Below are positions 46,460 to 55,320 of a DNA stretch of 64,000 nt, piece by piece. This DNA comes from Holophagae bacterium. GTDB lineage: Bacteria; Acidobacteriota; Holophagae; Acanthopleuribacterales; Acanthopleuribacteraceae. Both the position numbers and the translations under genes were made by a program. The first letter of the stretch is position 1; every line of letters begins with the position of its first letter. Below the pieces are notes generated by a model, which was not told the origin of the DNA, searched no databases, and worked only from the letters and a program-made list of their open reading frames with translations. The stretch lies in NCBI GenBank assembly GCA_030429565.1, contig JAUIFE010000005.1, positions 124,001-188,000 on the forward strand. Direction: 5' to 3'.

Positions 46460-47163
46460 AGGGATCCAGTCCGACATGAGATGGGATTGCAGGGCGCGGC
46501 TCACGCAAACCCAAGAAACACGGTTCTTGAGTCGGAAACCCTGCCTTGGTCGCGGAAAAGGCCGTTTCGAGCCGGCAAATAGATCCCCTGACGAAGGAGA
46601 CGCCGTGGATCAAATAACCGGCGTGCAGGGATGTGAGAAAACCGTCGGTGCAAGCCGAGGAAATCGTGCAAAAAGAATAAAGCCGTGCGAATTCGGAAAA
46701 CTTTTATAAATTTCGCTGATTCAATTTACAACAGCCGGTAGGCTTTGCCAACTTTTATTTTTGCGCGATGTTATCCATTTTCTTTCATTTTTGCCCAACC
46801 ATTTCGCAATGGCATAGATATCGGACCAGGATATTGAGAATAAAGGATTCGGGCTCCTGTTCGAATGGAAACAGGCTGGATTTTTCGGGCGTGATCTGGT
46901 ATTATTTGCGCGATTCAAAGTATGGCGTATTTGCATATCCGTTTGTCTTTTCTCGTGAATTGATCGCCCGTTTTTTTGTCGGGTTCAATATGCCGCATTG
47001 GCACGAAATCGACCCTCTATGGAAAACCTCGATCCTGACCGCGCTTTTTCCCTTTGAGATACCCGGTGCCGACGCGTTTTTCCCTTTCACCAAGCGCTTC
47101 CCAGTTGGGTCCCCGTGCCGCGTGGATCGTCCCTGCCTATTTTCTCCACTCCGCGAGGTGCCC
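46460..47163. other. Divergent control region between HlyD and HExxH genes
   Basis: About 700 bases. Contains the minus-strand promoter at 46703-46731, a weaker plus-strand candidate (TTGCCA 46745-46750, TGTTAT 46769-46774) and a 34-codon frame at 46605-46709 with a good ribosome-binding site. An in-frame upward extension of the HExxH gene to 46768 reads like non-coding sequence. Confidence 0.5.
46703..46731 (-). promoter_or_regulatory. Sigma-70-type promoter for the HlyD/sensor operon
   Basis: On the minus strand: TTGTAA (46731-46726), 17-base spacer, TATAAA (46708-46703). The transcript would start near 46696, leaving a leader of about 235 bases before the HlyD start. Confidence 0.5.
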
Positions 47164-48366
47164 TTGAACCATTCCTTGAGAACCCAATCCCGCGTTCAAA
47201 TTCTGACCGCTTTTGGCGCCTCGGACGCCGTCGTGGCAGAATTGACGGCCTACAACCAGCCGCCGCAATGGGACGACCAGGCTTTAGCGCGCATCCTTCA
47301 CGTGGGTTTGCCGTTGGCTTCCGAACCTTTCGTTGCCGTCTGGCAAGAATGGCTGGATCAGTCGCGCGACCAAGGCGTTTGGGCCACCTTGTGCAAGTAC
47401 CTGCCGCAACTTGCTTTTCCCATCGCGCCTGGCATGAGCCAAGATCCCGATTACCGCGCCGCTACCTTGCGGGGGCAACCTGTCGCCGAATTGGCGGCCG
47501 CCAAAGGCTTGATTTTGCGCCGTCCCGAATCCTTGACGCTTCACCTACATCAAGGTCTGGGCGGGGCCGTGCCCGTTCTTAGCACCTCGGATCGTCACGA
47601 CTTTACCTGCTTGGTGCAAGCCCTGGCCAAGCGAAATGAACCCAAGTCTTTACCGGACTCGATGGGGGCGACCATGATTTCCGGTTTGGCCAATTGGGCG
47701 CGCATCAAACGCTTTCGCAACAATTGGGAAGTACGGCATCCCGAGGGTGATTTTGCCGAACAGGGCATGGCCGAGATGGTGCGGGACAAGGCTCAGTATT
47801 GCGATCGCCTGATCATTTTAGGCGACTCGCCCTACAGCAATGTGTCGGCCGGTGAGCTGAATCTTGGCGGGGGCGCGTTGCGCGAGGAAGATTGGCCGGC
47901 GCATTCGCGCCTGATTCGCTTGGAGCACGAGGCGACCCATTATGCGGTGCTGCGTTTGCTTGGTTTTATGCGCACCAACCTACACGATGAACTGTTGGCC
48001 GATTACATGGGGATTTGTGCCGCCGCCGGCACCTTCCAACCCTCGTGGTTCTTGACGTTTCTGGGATTGGAGCAGGCGCCTGTTTACCGCGAAGGTGGGC
48101 GCTTTCAAAATTATTGCGGTGATTTGAGCCCGGCGGCACGCACTGTGCTGGCTGCTTTGGTCGTTGCCGCCACCGAGCAGGTCGCCCGTTTTGATCGGGC
48201 TGAAAACGGCCTGTGGGACGGGTCTTTTGGCCGCGCTACGACCTTGCTTGCCATGGCGGTTCACAGCCTGGAAGAGATTGCCGCGGCCGATGGGGCGGCG
48301 CGGTTGACCGCCAAAAAGAAAGCGTTTGACGGCCTTCTACGTGAGGCTGCTGCTTGTCCCGTGTGA
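47164..48366 (+). CDS. HExxH-motif protein, putative peptide-modification or protease-like enzyme
   Basis: 400 residues from TTG 47164 (GAGG five bases upstream). An in-frame ATG at 46768 would add 132 residues of unstructured-looking sequence and was rejected. The C-terminal half has the zinc motif LEHEATHYAVL (His255-Glu256-xx-His259) and, 20 residues on, LHDELLADYMG with Glu276 as likely third ligand, a gluzincin-like arrangement. The Ser/Gly-rich SNVSAGELNLGGGA lies upstream. It may belong to an uncharacterised HExxH family (I believe DUF7005-type, unverified). Adjacent to TolC and opposite the NHLM adaptor, it could process or modify the peptide; that is inference. Confidence 0.7.
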   Translation: MNHSLRTQSRVQILTAFGASDAVVAELTAYNQPPQWDDQALARILHVGLPLASEPFVAVWQEWLDQSRDQGVWATLCKYLPQLAFPIAPGMSQDPDYRAATLRGQPVAELAAAKGLILRRPESLTLHLHQGLGGAVPVLSTSDRHDFTCLVQALAKRNEPKSLPDSMGATMISGLANWARIKRFRNNWEVRHPEGDFAEQGMAEMVRDKAQYCDRLIILGDSPYSNVSAGELNLGGGALREEDWPAHSRLIRLEHEATHYAVLRLLGFMRTNLHDELLADYMGICAAAGTFQPSWFLTFLGLEQAPVYREGGRFQNYCGDLSPAARTVLAALVVAATEQVARFDRAENGLWDGSFGRATTLLAMAVHSLEEIAAADGAARLTAKKKAFDGLLREAAACPV

Positions 48367-48424
48367 GGCGGCCGACCAGGTTGCTTTGCTGTTCACCTCT
48401 ATTCCTCCAAAGAGAGTTCTATCG

Positions 48425-49984
48425 ATGAAAAATGCAACTTCTTTTTTGTTTGTTTGCAGGGGCTTAATCACCGTGCGGCAGGTTTCTATATATCTGGTTA
48501 TATTTAGCCTATGTGGGTTGCGTCTCGCCGCCGGCGAACCGGAGTTGGAACTGCTGCGCTGTATCGAATTGGCGTTGGCCCACGATCCCGAAATTGCTTT
48601 GGCCCGTGAGGATGTCCATTTGGCTGAAGCCGCACTGCAGTTTGAGACCGGTGTGTTTGATACCCAATTTGAGGCTGGTTCGCGGACCCAGCGCGACCGC
48701 ATTCCCTCCGTCGACGGGAGTGATACCGACACCGACACGACCCAACTAAACGCTTCTCTGGTGAAAACTTTTCGATCCGGCATTGAGTTCACGCCGTCGC
48801 TATCCTTAGAGCGGCGCGATGTGCACCATGCCGATGATCGTACGCGAAACTCGGCCGATGTTACGCTTGCCTTTCGTTATCCCTTGCTGCGCGGTCGGGG
48901 CCGCGGCATGGTTACCAGCAGAGAACGCGCCGCCGAACGAACGTTAACCGCAACCGAATACCGTCGGCGCTTTCGCATTGCCCAGCGAACGTTGGCAACC
49001 ATCAATGCTTACTGGCGTTATTGTGCCGACCTTCGACGTTTGGAAGTGGTCAAGCTGAGTGAAACCCGCTCATCCCGCTTGGTAAAAGAAACGCGGGCCT
49101 TGATTGAAGCGGGTGAAACGCCGGAAAATGAGTTGTTGCAATTGCTTGCGAACGAAAATGACAAGCGTGGTATCCGTATCGATACCCGTAACAGTGTCTT
49201 CCAATCGCGCCACAATTTGGGTCTGGTGATGGGCTTAACGCCCGCCCAGATCGCCGCTTTACCCGGCGTTGTTCCGCCTTTTCCCGAGCCCGAACTGATG
49301 GGGGCGGGTGCTTTACCTGAATCGGCGGCACTGATGGTTTCCGCCCTTGAACAACGCGCTGATTTACGGGCCTTGCGCTTGGACGGTGAGGCCAATCAAA
49401 TACGTTATGCCTTGGCCACCAACGGGTTGAAGCCGGATTTAAGCCTTAACGTGGAAGCCGGCTACGATACCCTGCGGGAGGGATCCGGGCTCGGTGAATG
49501 GTTGGCGGCGGTATCGCGACGGACGCCGGGCGCCAATTATGCCGTGGAACTCAGTTACAAGTTGCCGCTTGGGCGCAAAGCGGCCAAAAGCGACGTGCGT
49601 CGCGAGGGCGCCCGCTTGGCGCAAACACGGGTGTCTTTAAAGGACTTGGAGCGACAGGTCGGCTTGCAGGTGATGATTGCCCGCGAGGATTTACGCCGGG
49701 CCTTAGAAACTCTGGAAGCGGTAGATCAGTCGGTCGGCTACTACGAACTCGCCGTGGAGAACGAGCGCAAAAAATTGAAATTGGGCTTTTCGACCCTGAT
49801 TGATTTGATCAGTTACGAGGATCGTTTAACCGCCGTTATGTTGCGCAAAATTGAAAGTCAGGTGCGCTTGTGGCAGGCCTTGGCCGATTTACAGTTTGAA
49901 ACCGGAGCCTTTGGCAAGCTGGGCGAGGAGACCGATTTGGCCGCGTTTCAAATATTTGCATTGCCCACCGCTGTTCAAAAGTAA
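48425..49984 (+). CDS. TolC-like outer membrane efflux protein
   Basis: 519 residues from ATG 48425. N-terminal signal peptide ends near LRLAAGE. Two OEP repeats: the first with LLRCIELALAHDPEIALAREDVHLAEAAL, the second with ALATNGLKPDLSLNVEAGYDT and LKLGFSTLIDLISYEDRLTAVMLRKIESQVRLWQALADLQFETGAF. Long amphipathic helices between them form the periplasmic tunnel. It is 58 bases behind the HExxH gene and probably co-transcribed. Together with the HlyD adaptor it completes a type I-like export path for the modified peptide. Confidence 0.9.
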   Translation: MKNATSFLFVCRGLITVRQVSIYLVIFSLCGLRLAAGEPELELLRCIELALAHDPEIALAREDVHLAEAALQFETGVFDTQFEAGSRTQRDRIPSVDGSDTDTDTTQLNASLVKTFRSGIEFTPSLSLERRDVHHADDRTRNSADVTLAFRYPLLRGRGRGMVTSRERAAERTLTATEYRRRFRIAQRTLATINAYWRYCADLRRLEVVKLSETRSSRLVKETRALIEAGETPENELLQLLANENDKRGIRIDTRNSVFQSRHNLGLVMGLTPAQIAALPGVVPPFPEPELMGAGALPESAALMVSALEQRADLRALRLDGEANQIRYALATNGLKPDLSLNVEAGYDTLREGSGLGEWLAAVSRRTPGANYAVELSYKLPLGRKAAKSDVRREGARLAQTRVSLKDLERQVGLQVMIAREDLRRALETLEAVDQSVGYYELAVENERKKLKLGFSTLIDLISYEDRLTAVMLRKIESQVRLWQALADLQFETGAFGKLGEETDLAAFQIFALPTAVQK

Positions 49985-50092
49985 GTCGCTTGTAAGAAAC
50001 AGGTTTTGTTCCGGTGCGGGCTCGCTGAAACGCACCGGGCGTGGCACCAATGTCACTCGTTACGGGCCGCTCGGCCGTGGCGCAGGTAGGCG

Positions 50093-50121
50093 AAGCAACG
50101 GCTGACACCACGCCGTTGCTT
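50093..50121. terminator. Hairpin in the convergent gap of TolC and nucleotidyltransferase genes
   Basis: Arms AAGCAACGG (50093-50101) and CCGTTGCTT (50113-50121) pair perfectly over 9 bp with an 11-base loop. No T-tract follows on either strand, so it is only a candidate transcription stop serving both converging units. Confidence 0.45.
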
Positions 50122-50146
50122 GGTGGTGGCACAGCGTATCTTCGGG

Positions 50147-50986
50147 TTAGAAAACGGGTTGTGGGTCTGAGATTAAGACGCGGTCGAGCTCGTCGGTGAA
50201 CCAGACGGCAAAATCGTCGAGGAAGGCGGAAAGCACTTTTTGATCCGTACAGGGTTTGAGCGCCCAGTCAAGTGCTTGCCACATGGCTTGTTTTTGCTCA
50301 GGATAGTACTGAGAAAAAAGTTCCCAACAGTAATAAATGTCGGGTGTGTAACAACCCGACTGGGGCATGACAAGCAGCATGGCGTTGCGTACCAAGCGAC
50401 GCATGTACCACTTACTAACCTGAGCCACCTCTTCCGGCGATTCAGTCATCGCCAGATACCGCTTCGCTCGCGCCAAGCCCATCTTGGGTTTTCCAACAAA
50501 CTGGGTTGCCATTTGATAGTTGGCTTTGAAGCGAGGTATGTGTCTTTTTAGATCTTCACCATCGACACACACCGCGTGAAAAATTTTGAACTGTGTGAAG
50601 ATATGCGGTTTTTGCGATAGTATGCTAGCTTCCGCGTGAAGGGAGAGTTCCAGGCCCCAGCCGCCCACAAACGGAAATTTGGTTTTGTATTCGGCTTGGG
50701 TTTGCGCGATCCAGGCGTCGTCCTTCTTCGGGACCTTGTCCGCTTCACCTCGACAAATACCAAACAGATCTATGTCCGACCAACCCGCGACAGCCAAGCC
50801 GCGCGCAACCGAACCGCGCAGGTACACCGAACGCAATTGTGGTCCAAAGGCCTCGCGGTATATGGCCACGCCCGCCGCGACCGCTTCCGACCAGGGGGGC
50901 GTGATGTTTTCGGCCAGGGCGTCGTTGATTAGATAACCCGATTCGTCGGATGTCAGCGTTCGACCGTATTTGCGAATCTCCGGCAA
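50147..50986 (-). CDS. Nucleotidyltransferase-fold protein
   Basis: 279 residues from TTG 50986 with GGAAGGTG upstream; a longer frame to 51193 overlaps the upstream methyltransferase gene and was rejected. Minimal nucleotidyltransferase motif: YLRGSVARGLAVAGWSDIDLFGI (Gly58-Ser59 ... Asp71-x-Asp73). A third acidic residue is likely in GLELSLHAE. The remaining 150 residues are helical, as in kanamycin- or lincosamide-nucleotidyltransferase types. It is last in the peptide-modification operon, 31 bases from the methyltransferase gene. It may nucleotidylate the peptide core, or inactivate it for self-protection. Confidence 0.75.
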   Translation of the reverse strand: MPEIRKYGRTLTSDESGYLINDALAENITPPWSEAVAAGVAIYREAFGPQLRSVYLRGSVARGLAVAGWSDIDLFGICRGEADKVPKKDDAWIAQTQAEYKTKFPFVGGWGLELSLHAEASILSQKPHIFTQFKIFHAVCVDGEDLKRHIPRFKANYQMATQFVGKPKMGLARAKRYLAMTESPEEVAQVSKWYMRRLVRNAMLLVMPQSGCYTPDIYYCWELFSQYYPEQKQAMWQALDWALKPCTDQKVLSAFLDDFAVWFTDELDRVLISDPQPVF

Positions 50987-51017
50987 GATGCACCTTCCCT
51001 TTGGTTTCGGGCTGCCC

Positions 51018-52409
51018 TTAGCCTCGTTTGACCACGCAGCGATACAGGCGTCGCGTCCGTTCGTTGGTGACTGAGTTATCGAAAGAGTAATCGATAAATT
51101 CCGTGGATTCAAAGAGGTCGGCGTTGAGGAAGGCCTCGAGATCGCCTTGGTATTGCACCCGGCGGTGGGTTTCGAAGTACACCACCCCGGCACCCGAGTT
51201 CTTAATCGTTTGAAGAATGCCGACCGATGACTTCAGGTGGCCGAGTACAGCGAACATAAAAACCGTGTCATACGGTTCTTTAAACAACAGCGGCTCGTTC
51301 AAATCTGCTTGGCGGAAGCGGCAATTGCGGCCGAACCAGCCGTTTAATCCGGCGGCTACGTTGACCAGGTTTTCGGAATACTCAGCGCCGAATGCACGGG
51401 CGGCGCCTAATTCAACCGCCAAATAACAGTTCATTCCGATGTTACAGCCGAGATCGAGTATGGCTTTGCCCTGCAGATCTTCCTTGCGAATCATGCCGAG
51501 GCGTTCGTACAAATCGGGGCGGCGACCGTGAATCAGTTCGACACCGTCGTGGAAGATGCTCTGGTAGGGTTGGTTGTCGCGCAAAGTGCCGAAGAAGTCC
51601 TCCGGTGCAGCAATAATTTCGCCCAAAAAGTCTTCTGTTTGGAGGATTTGTGCGCGCATATTGAGTCCCAGCACCTGAGCAATCGCGGCAATCGTGGTGC
51701 GATTCAAGACCGCCATGGCGCCGTCGGGACGACGGCCGACAAAGAGCGGGTATTGGTTCATCTTTGCTTGCGGATCTTTCGCCGTTGCGAACGCTTGGTA
51801 CAAGCCCACCAATTGGTCGATGAGTCGCTTCTTTTGGGCCGGTCTTTCTTCGTCGGGAACATGGGCCAGTAGCTGCGTGACATAGCGATCCAACCGATGC
51901 GTTTGATGGGGTTGGTCGCGGTGGTTTTGAAAAAAGTCCAGGTGCGGCAACCGACGCAGCGGAATATCGATGCCGTCGTTTTCTTCCTCCAAGAAGGAGA
52001 GTACTTCCACCTTGTGATTGCAAAAACGCAGTTCGGCCACCGCCTCGGGGGAGAGGATTGTCTCTTCAACCAAAAAGCCGTTGGCGACCCCCAAGCTCAG
52101 CGTTTCTTCAAAGAAGGCATGGGCTTGATCTTGAGAAAACGACCAGGCCTTGGCCAACTGGTGGAACGCACCACGCCAAACGGCATCGACCGAAGCGCCC
52201 CCGACAAAAAGCGTCCAAAGGCTGATCTGTTCGGTGGTGATGGGCACTTTGGTGCGGGTAACCGGGCTGTAACAAACCAATTGGTCCCGGTGCGCCTCAG
52301 TGCGAAAGGCATGGCCGATCGCGAGGTAGCTATGGCTGAATTGGCCGGTGGTGGATTCGGCGGTTGCGGGCCGGCTTGCGGCTAAGATCGTTGGGTCGTT
52401 GGTGCTCAT
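51018..52409 (-). CDS. SAM-dependent methyltransferase with long N-terminal domain
   Basis: 463 residues, AGAGAG upstream. The C-terminal 170 residues form a class I SAM fold: motif I AILDLGCNIGMNCYLAVELGA, an AFGAEYS second strand, FRQADLNE and VFMFAVLGHLKSSVGILQTI. The N-terminal 290 residues (winged-helix-like ISLWTLFVGGASVDAVW start, then GIDIPLRRLPHLDFF) are unrecognised and may hold the peptide- or leader-binding part. It is 45 bases downstream of the first JmjC gene on the same transcript. Probably methylates the RiPP core; the target residue is unknown. Confidence 0.78.
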   Translation of the reverse strand: MSTNDPTILAASRPATAESTTGQFSHSYLAIGHAFRTEAHRDQLVCYSPVTRTKVPITTEQISLWTLFVGGASVDAVWRGAFHQLAKAWSFSQDQAHAFFEETLSLGVANGFLVEETILSPEAVAELRFCNHKVEVLSFLEEENDGIDIPLRRLPHLDFFQNHRDQPHQTHRLDRYVTQLLAHVPDEERPAQKKRLIDQLVGLYQAFATAKDPQAKMNQYPLFVGRRPDGAMAVLNRTTIAAIAQVLGLNMRAQILQTEDFLGEIIAAPEDFFGTLRDNQPYQSIFHDGVELIHGRRPDLYERLGMIRKEDLQGKAILDLGCNIGMNCYLAVELGAARAFGAEYSENLVNVAAGLNGWFGRNCRFRQADLNEPLLFKEPYDTVFMFAVLGHLKSSVGILQTIKNSGAGVVYFETHRRVQYQGDLEAFLNADLFESTEFIDYSFDNSVTNERTRRLYRCVVKRG

Positions 52410-52454
52410 GAAACTCTCTCTTACATTATATATAAGTCGCGTGATCGGGTTGGC

Positions 52455-53672
52455 TCAGTCGGTCGGCTCGGCGGTGTCGGCAAAAGTCAGCAAACCACTG
52501 ACTATCAGGCGATGGGCAAGCAGGATTTTGGCGCGTTCGCTCAGTCCTCCGCCGATATCCGTGACCCGAAACCGTGGGGTGTTTGCAATGAAGGTCATCG
52601 CGTCGGCCAGAGAGGCCGGGCCGCGCACGGATCCGCCCGAAAAAATGATGTCACTCTGCTGGTCTTCGATGTGGACCCGAGGCATGACCCCTTTGCGGTG
52701 TTGTAGTTGGTCGCTGCCACTTAGTTGCTGGAGTGGTTCAAGCAGGCGGAAGTGGCCGTCGGGCGGGGCCGGGGTGCGTTCGTCGAGATGGCGACGGAAT
52801 TGCTGAATAATCTCCAGGGGTGAATGACCAGCCAACATTTCGGTGTAAAGCCGCGTTGCGTGTTCTTGGAGGGCCGCCGCCTGAGGCTGTTCGAATTGAT
52901 CGGGTGAAATGGCTTGACGCATTTCCGCCATGTTGGCCCGTCCCCATTCGAGTGCTTCCTGAAAAACATCGAACCAGGTAACGCTGTCGAAGCCGATCGT
53001 TAAATGGAGGGACATGGCGTCGTGGGTTGCCGGTGCGTGGAGCATGCCGCGCGGGACATACATCAAATCGCCTGGCTGGAGCGTTGCGTCGACGTGGCAT
53101 CTGCCAAAATCTTGGGGTGCCACTTTAAAGCGGTCCGACACCCGGCTGGGCCAAGGCATGGCGTGCTCGTAAACTTTCCAGTGTTTGCGGCCGCTGATTT
53201 GGAGAATGAACGCATCTTTGGTATCGAAGTGGGTGTTGAGCCCGTTGCAACCAGGTGGCGTCAGGAAAATCGTGGCGTGTGCGTGTTGGTGAAAGCGGCG
53301 TTCCAGTTGGCGGCAGAATTCTGCCACGCCTTGATGCCGTTTCTCGATGCCGTACAGTTGCAGTGTTTTGCCTTGCTGATAAAACGCCTCAAAAAGTTTG
53401 GCCATGTTGGGGCGGCCATCGACGTCGAGGTAATTTCCTGAATCGTGCTTACCTTGTTTGACGACGATGAGGTCTTTGGCTTTCCAGTCGCCGGTTTGAA
53501 GCACCTGGTCCACCGCGTCAAGACCAAAGAGATCTTGGTAAAAGTCGCCGCCCCGTTGGTTGAGGTAGAGCAGCGTCTGATCCCAGTGCTGCTCAATAAA
53601 CGTTTGTGCGTCAAAGGGTTGCAAGAGCCAGTCGAGGTCGAGCACGGTTTGCGTAGCGGGGGAGGTTATCAC
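52455..53672 (-). CDS. JmjC/cupin-4 2-oxoglutarate hydroxylase-like protein (copy 1)
   Basis: 405 residues; GTG start eight bases after TGGAG. Bacterial ROX-type architecture: N-terminal helical part with WDQTLLYLNQRG, then the double-stranded beta-helix with the Fe(II) triad His148-x-Asp150 (NTHFDTKD) and His212 (MLHAPATHD), and the 2-oxoglutarate strand SLHLTIGF. C-terminal winged-helix-like region (about 330-400, RFRVTDIGGGLSERAKILLAHRLI) as in ribosomal oxygenases. It lies in the precursor/radical SAM operon, so the substrate is more likely the RiPP core than a ribosomal protein. Hydroxylation of Arg, Asn, Asp or His is possible. Confidence 0.85.
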   Translation of the reverse strand: MITSPATQTVLDLDWLLQPFDAQTFIEQHWDQTLLYLNQRGGDFYQDLFGLDAVDQVLQTGDWKAKDLIVVKQGKHDSGNYLDVDGRPNMAKLFEAFYQQGKTLQLYGIEKRHQGVAEFCRQLERRFHQHAHATIFLTPPGCNGLNTHFDTKDAFILQISGRKHWKVYEHAMPWPSRVSDRFKVAPQDFGRCHVDATLQPGDLMYVPRGMLHAPATHDAMSLHLTIGFDSVTWFDVFQEALEWGRANMAEMRQAISPDQFEQPQAAALQEHATRLYTEMLAGHSPLEIIQQFRRHLDERTPAPPDGHFRLLEPLQQLSGSDQLQHRKGVMPRVHIEDQQSDIIFSGGSVRGPASLADAMTFIANTPRFRVTDIGGGLSERAKILLAHRLIVSGLLTFADTAEPTD

Positions 53673-53700
53673 GGTGATCGCTCCAGGACGGGGGCCGGTA

Positions 53701-54753
53701 TCAATATGCGCCGACGCCCGGTTTTTGTGCGGTGACTAATTCGTGACCGGCTACCGGAAGGTTGAGGCGCTGCTTAAGGTGGGGGTGCAGATGAGGCCAC
53801 TTTTTCGCATCGGCGGTAAGGACCTTGGTAATTTGGGCTGCCATGACTCCTGGCTGTTCCGCGCAATACTCGAGGAAATCGACGAGGGTCGCGTACCAAA
53901 TTGAAGACACGTTTTGGGGCGTTTGCGCCAGGAAGTGGGCCAGCGCGCGCAGGTAGGCTTCGTGGTCGCCCTCGGCGCGTGCTTGGCGAAGCACGATCCA
54001 ATCCTGGATTTTGCCGTGAACCACCTCATCGTCCTCACGCGTGCGCGGATTGTGATTGAGGCCTTCGTAAAAAGGGATCCAGCCTTCCTCGAGCTCAAGG
54101 TCAAACAATGCCAGCGCAGCCTCTTTGGCGATTTGGGCGATCATCGTGGACAGTAGGGTGTTCGAGAAGGTTAAGTTGGTCCGATTCCAGGTATGGTGAA
54201 TCGGCAGGTCACGCCGTTGTCCTTCGAGGTAACCGATGATGGCGCCCCCCAGTCGCATCGCTTGGGCCGGCCGCTTGGATCGCAGGTGGACCCGCATAAA
54301 GTTGTGCGCTGCTTGAATTCGGTGCAGTTGTAATACCCGGTAATCGTAGTTCAGTTCTAATTCGAGGTCGGCATCCATGGCACGAAACACACGATCTTGG
54401 GCGCCCTGGTAGTCGCGGTAGCGGTAATCCAGGTAGGCCTGCGCTGCTTCCAGTGAAGACAGGCCCAGCAGGGCTACTTCGACCGCGGTTTCCGGGGCTT
54501 CGATGGTGTTTCGGGATTGCTGAAACAGCTCGGCCGCTTCTTCAAGCTCGCCTTGTCGCGCTGCTTTTAACCCTGATTTGTTGGCATCCCAAATGGTGCG
54601 CAAGGTCAGGCGCTTGCTCTCGGGAATGCGGGATTCAAGGCGCTGCTGAAGCAGTTCGGGGAAACCCGCTTCTTTAAGTGGGGTTTCGGCCTCGGCCCAT
54701 CCCAACAGGCCGGCACGGTAAGCTTTGTATACGTCGTAAAGTAAATCGTCCAT
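53701..54753 (-). CDS. Helical-repeat protein in the RiPP operon, function unknown
   Basis: 350 residues. All-helical by composition, with TPR-like stretches such as LKAARQGELEEAAELFQQSRNTI and ALLGLSSLEAAQAYLDYRYRDYQGAQDRVF. No signal peptide, membrane helix or catalytic motif was found. It lies between the precursor and the first JmjC gene, 28 bases from the latter. Such proteins often organise modification complexes or bind leader peptides; that role is an inference. Confidence 0.6.
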   Translation of the reverse strand: MDDLLYDVYKAYRAGLLGWAEAETPLKEAGFPELLQQRLESRIPESKRLTLRTIWDANKSGLKAARQGELEEAAELFQQSRNTIEAPETAVEVALLGLSSLEAAQAYLDYRYRDYQGAQDRVFRAMDADLELELNYDYRVLQLHRIQAAHNFMRVHLRSKRPAQAMRLGGAIIGYLEGQRRDLPIHHTWNRTNLTFSNTLLSTMIAQIAKEAALALFDLELEEGWIPFYEGLNHNPRTREDDEVVHGKIQDWIVLRQARAEGDHEAYLRALAHFLAQTPQNVSSIWYATLVDFLEYCAEQPGVMAAQITKVLTADAKKWPHLHPHLKQRLNLPVAGHELVTAQKPGVGAY

Positions 54754-55065
54754 CGGGGGTTTTCCCTGTGTGCATCAAACGCGTCGAAAAGCGGTGTTTG
54801 CGGGCCGGTTGCACCCTTCTATCGGCCTGGTTTAAATCGATGGTTGCTTCTTTGGGTCTTGAGCCGGCGCAGAGACCTGCTTCGCTTGAAATTGGAACGT
54901 CGGCGATACCAGAGGGAAACGGTGCGTTGGGCCGCGTTCTGGAAAGGGGGATGGCGCAGGCGCGCCATAAGGGGAGGGAGCCACGGAAGCAGACTGTCCG
55001 GTCGCATCATGGATCCCAAGCCCCGATGGGAAGCCCACCACAACGGTGGACTTCACCAGGCTGGA
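54754..55065. other. Gap between helical-repeat gene and precursor gene
   Basis: About 310 bases. Apart from the post-precursor hairpin at 55030-55054, no gene or regulatory site is evident. Both strands have open frames without ribosome-binding sites. Confidence 0.5.
55030..55054 (-). terminator. Hairpin just after the precursor gene
   Basis: On the minus strand, GAAGTCCACC-GTTGT-GGTGGGCTTC forms a 10-bp stem (one G-U pair) starting 12 bases past the precursor stop. No T-tract follows, so it is more likely a stabilising or partial-attenuation hairpin that raises precursor mRNA relative to the downstream genes. Confidence 0.5.
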
Positions 55066-55218
55066 TTAGCAGCCTTCGTCGCACCAAGTGTTGTCGCCGT
55101 CGCGGACGATCGTGCGGCTGCTTTGCGCGCCACCGGATACATCCTCAAGCTCACCTTCTTCCAACTCAACAACTTTTTTTACTTCTTCTTCTTTGGTTTC
55201 TTCTTTTTTGTTAGTCAT
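55066..55218 (-). CDS. RiPP precursor peptide with double-glycine leader
   Basis: 50 residues; AGAGGAG seven bases before ATG 55218. Residues 1-30 are a Glu/Lys-rich leader ending in LEDVSGG, the classical C39-peptidase cleavage context. The predicted core is residues 31-50: it starts AQSSRTIVRD, contains Asn43, Thr44, Trp45, Cys46 and Asp47, and ends in Cys50. It stands between the radical SAM gene upstream and the helical-repeat gene downstream, with modification genes on the same strand and a C39 transporter at 59 kb. Other peptides with similar leaders are exported by NHLM-type machineries. Confidence 0.85.
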   Translation of the reverse strand: MTNKKEETKEEEVKKVVELEEGELEDVSGGAQSSRTIVRDGDNTWCDEGC

Positions 55219-55320
55219 TGCGACACTCCTCTGTAATGATTCAAAAATAATAATCATTGGATTGGTTATGCCTTTTATTGAGCAATAAAGAGGCGGGTTG
55301 GTGGTTTGGTGCATGGCGTC

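Noticed and set aside
46540..46700. Possible cyclic-di-GMP (GEMM) riboswitch upstream of the export genes
   Set aside because: The conserved GEMM core segments are missing, so the resemblance was superficial.
46768..47163. In-frame extension of the HExxH gene to ATG 46768
   Set aside because: No ribosome-binding site, AT-rich codon use unlike the rest, sequence without domain character; TTG 47164 has a good GAGG box.
50987..51193. Extension of the nucleotidyltransferase gene to 51193
   Set aside because: It overlaps the 3' end of the methyltransferase gene in another frame; TTG 50986 has GGAAGGTG upstream.
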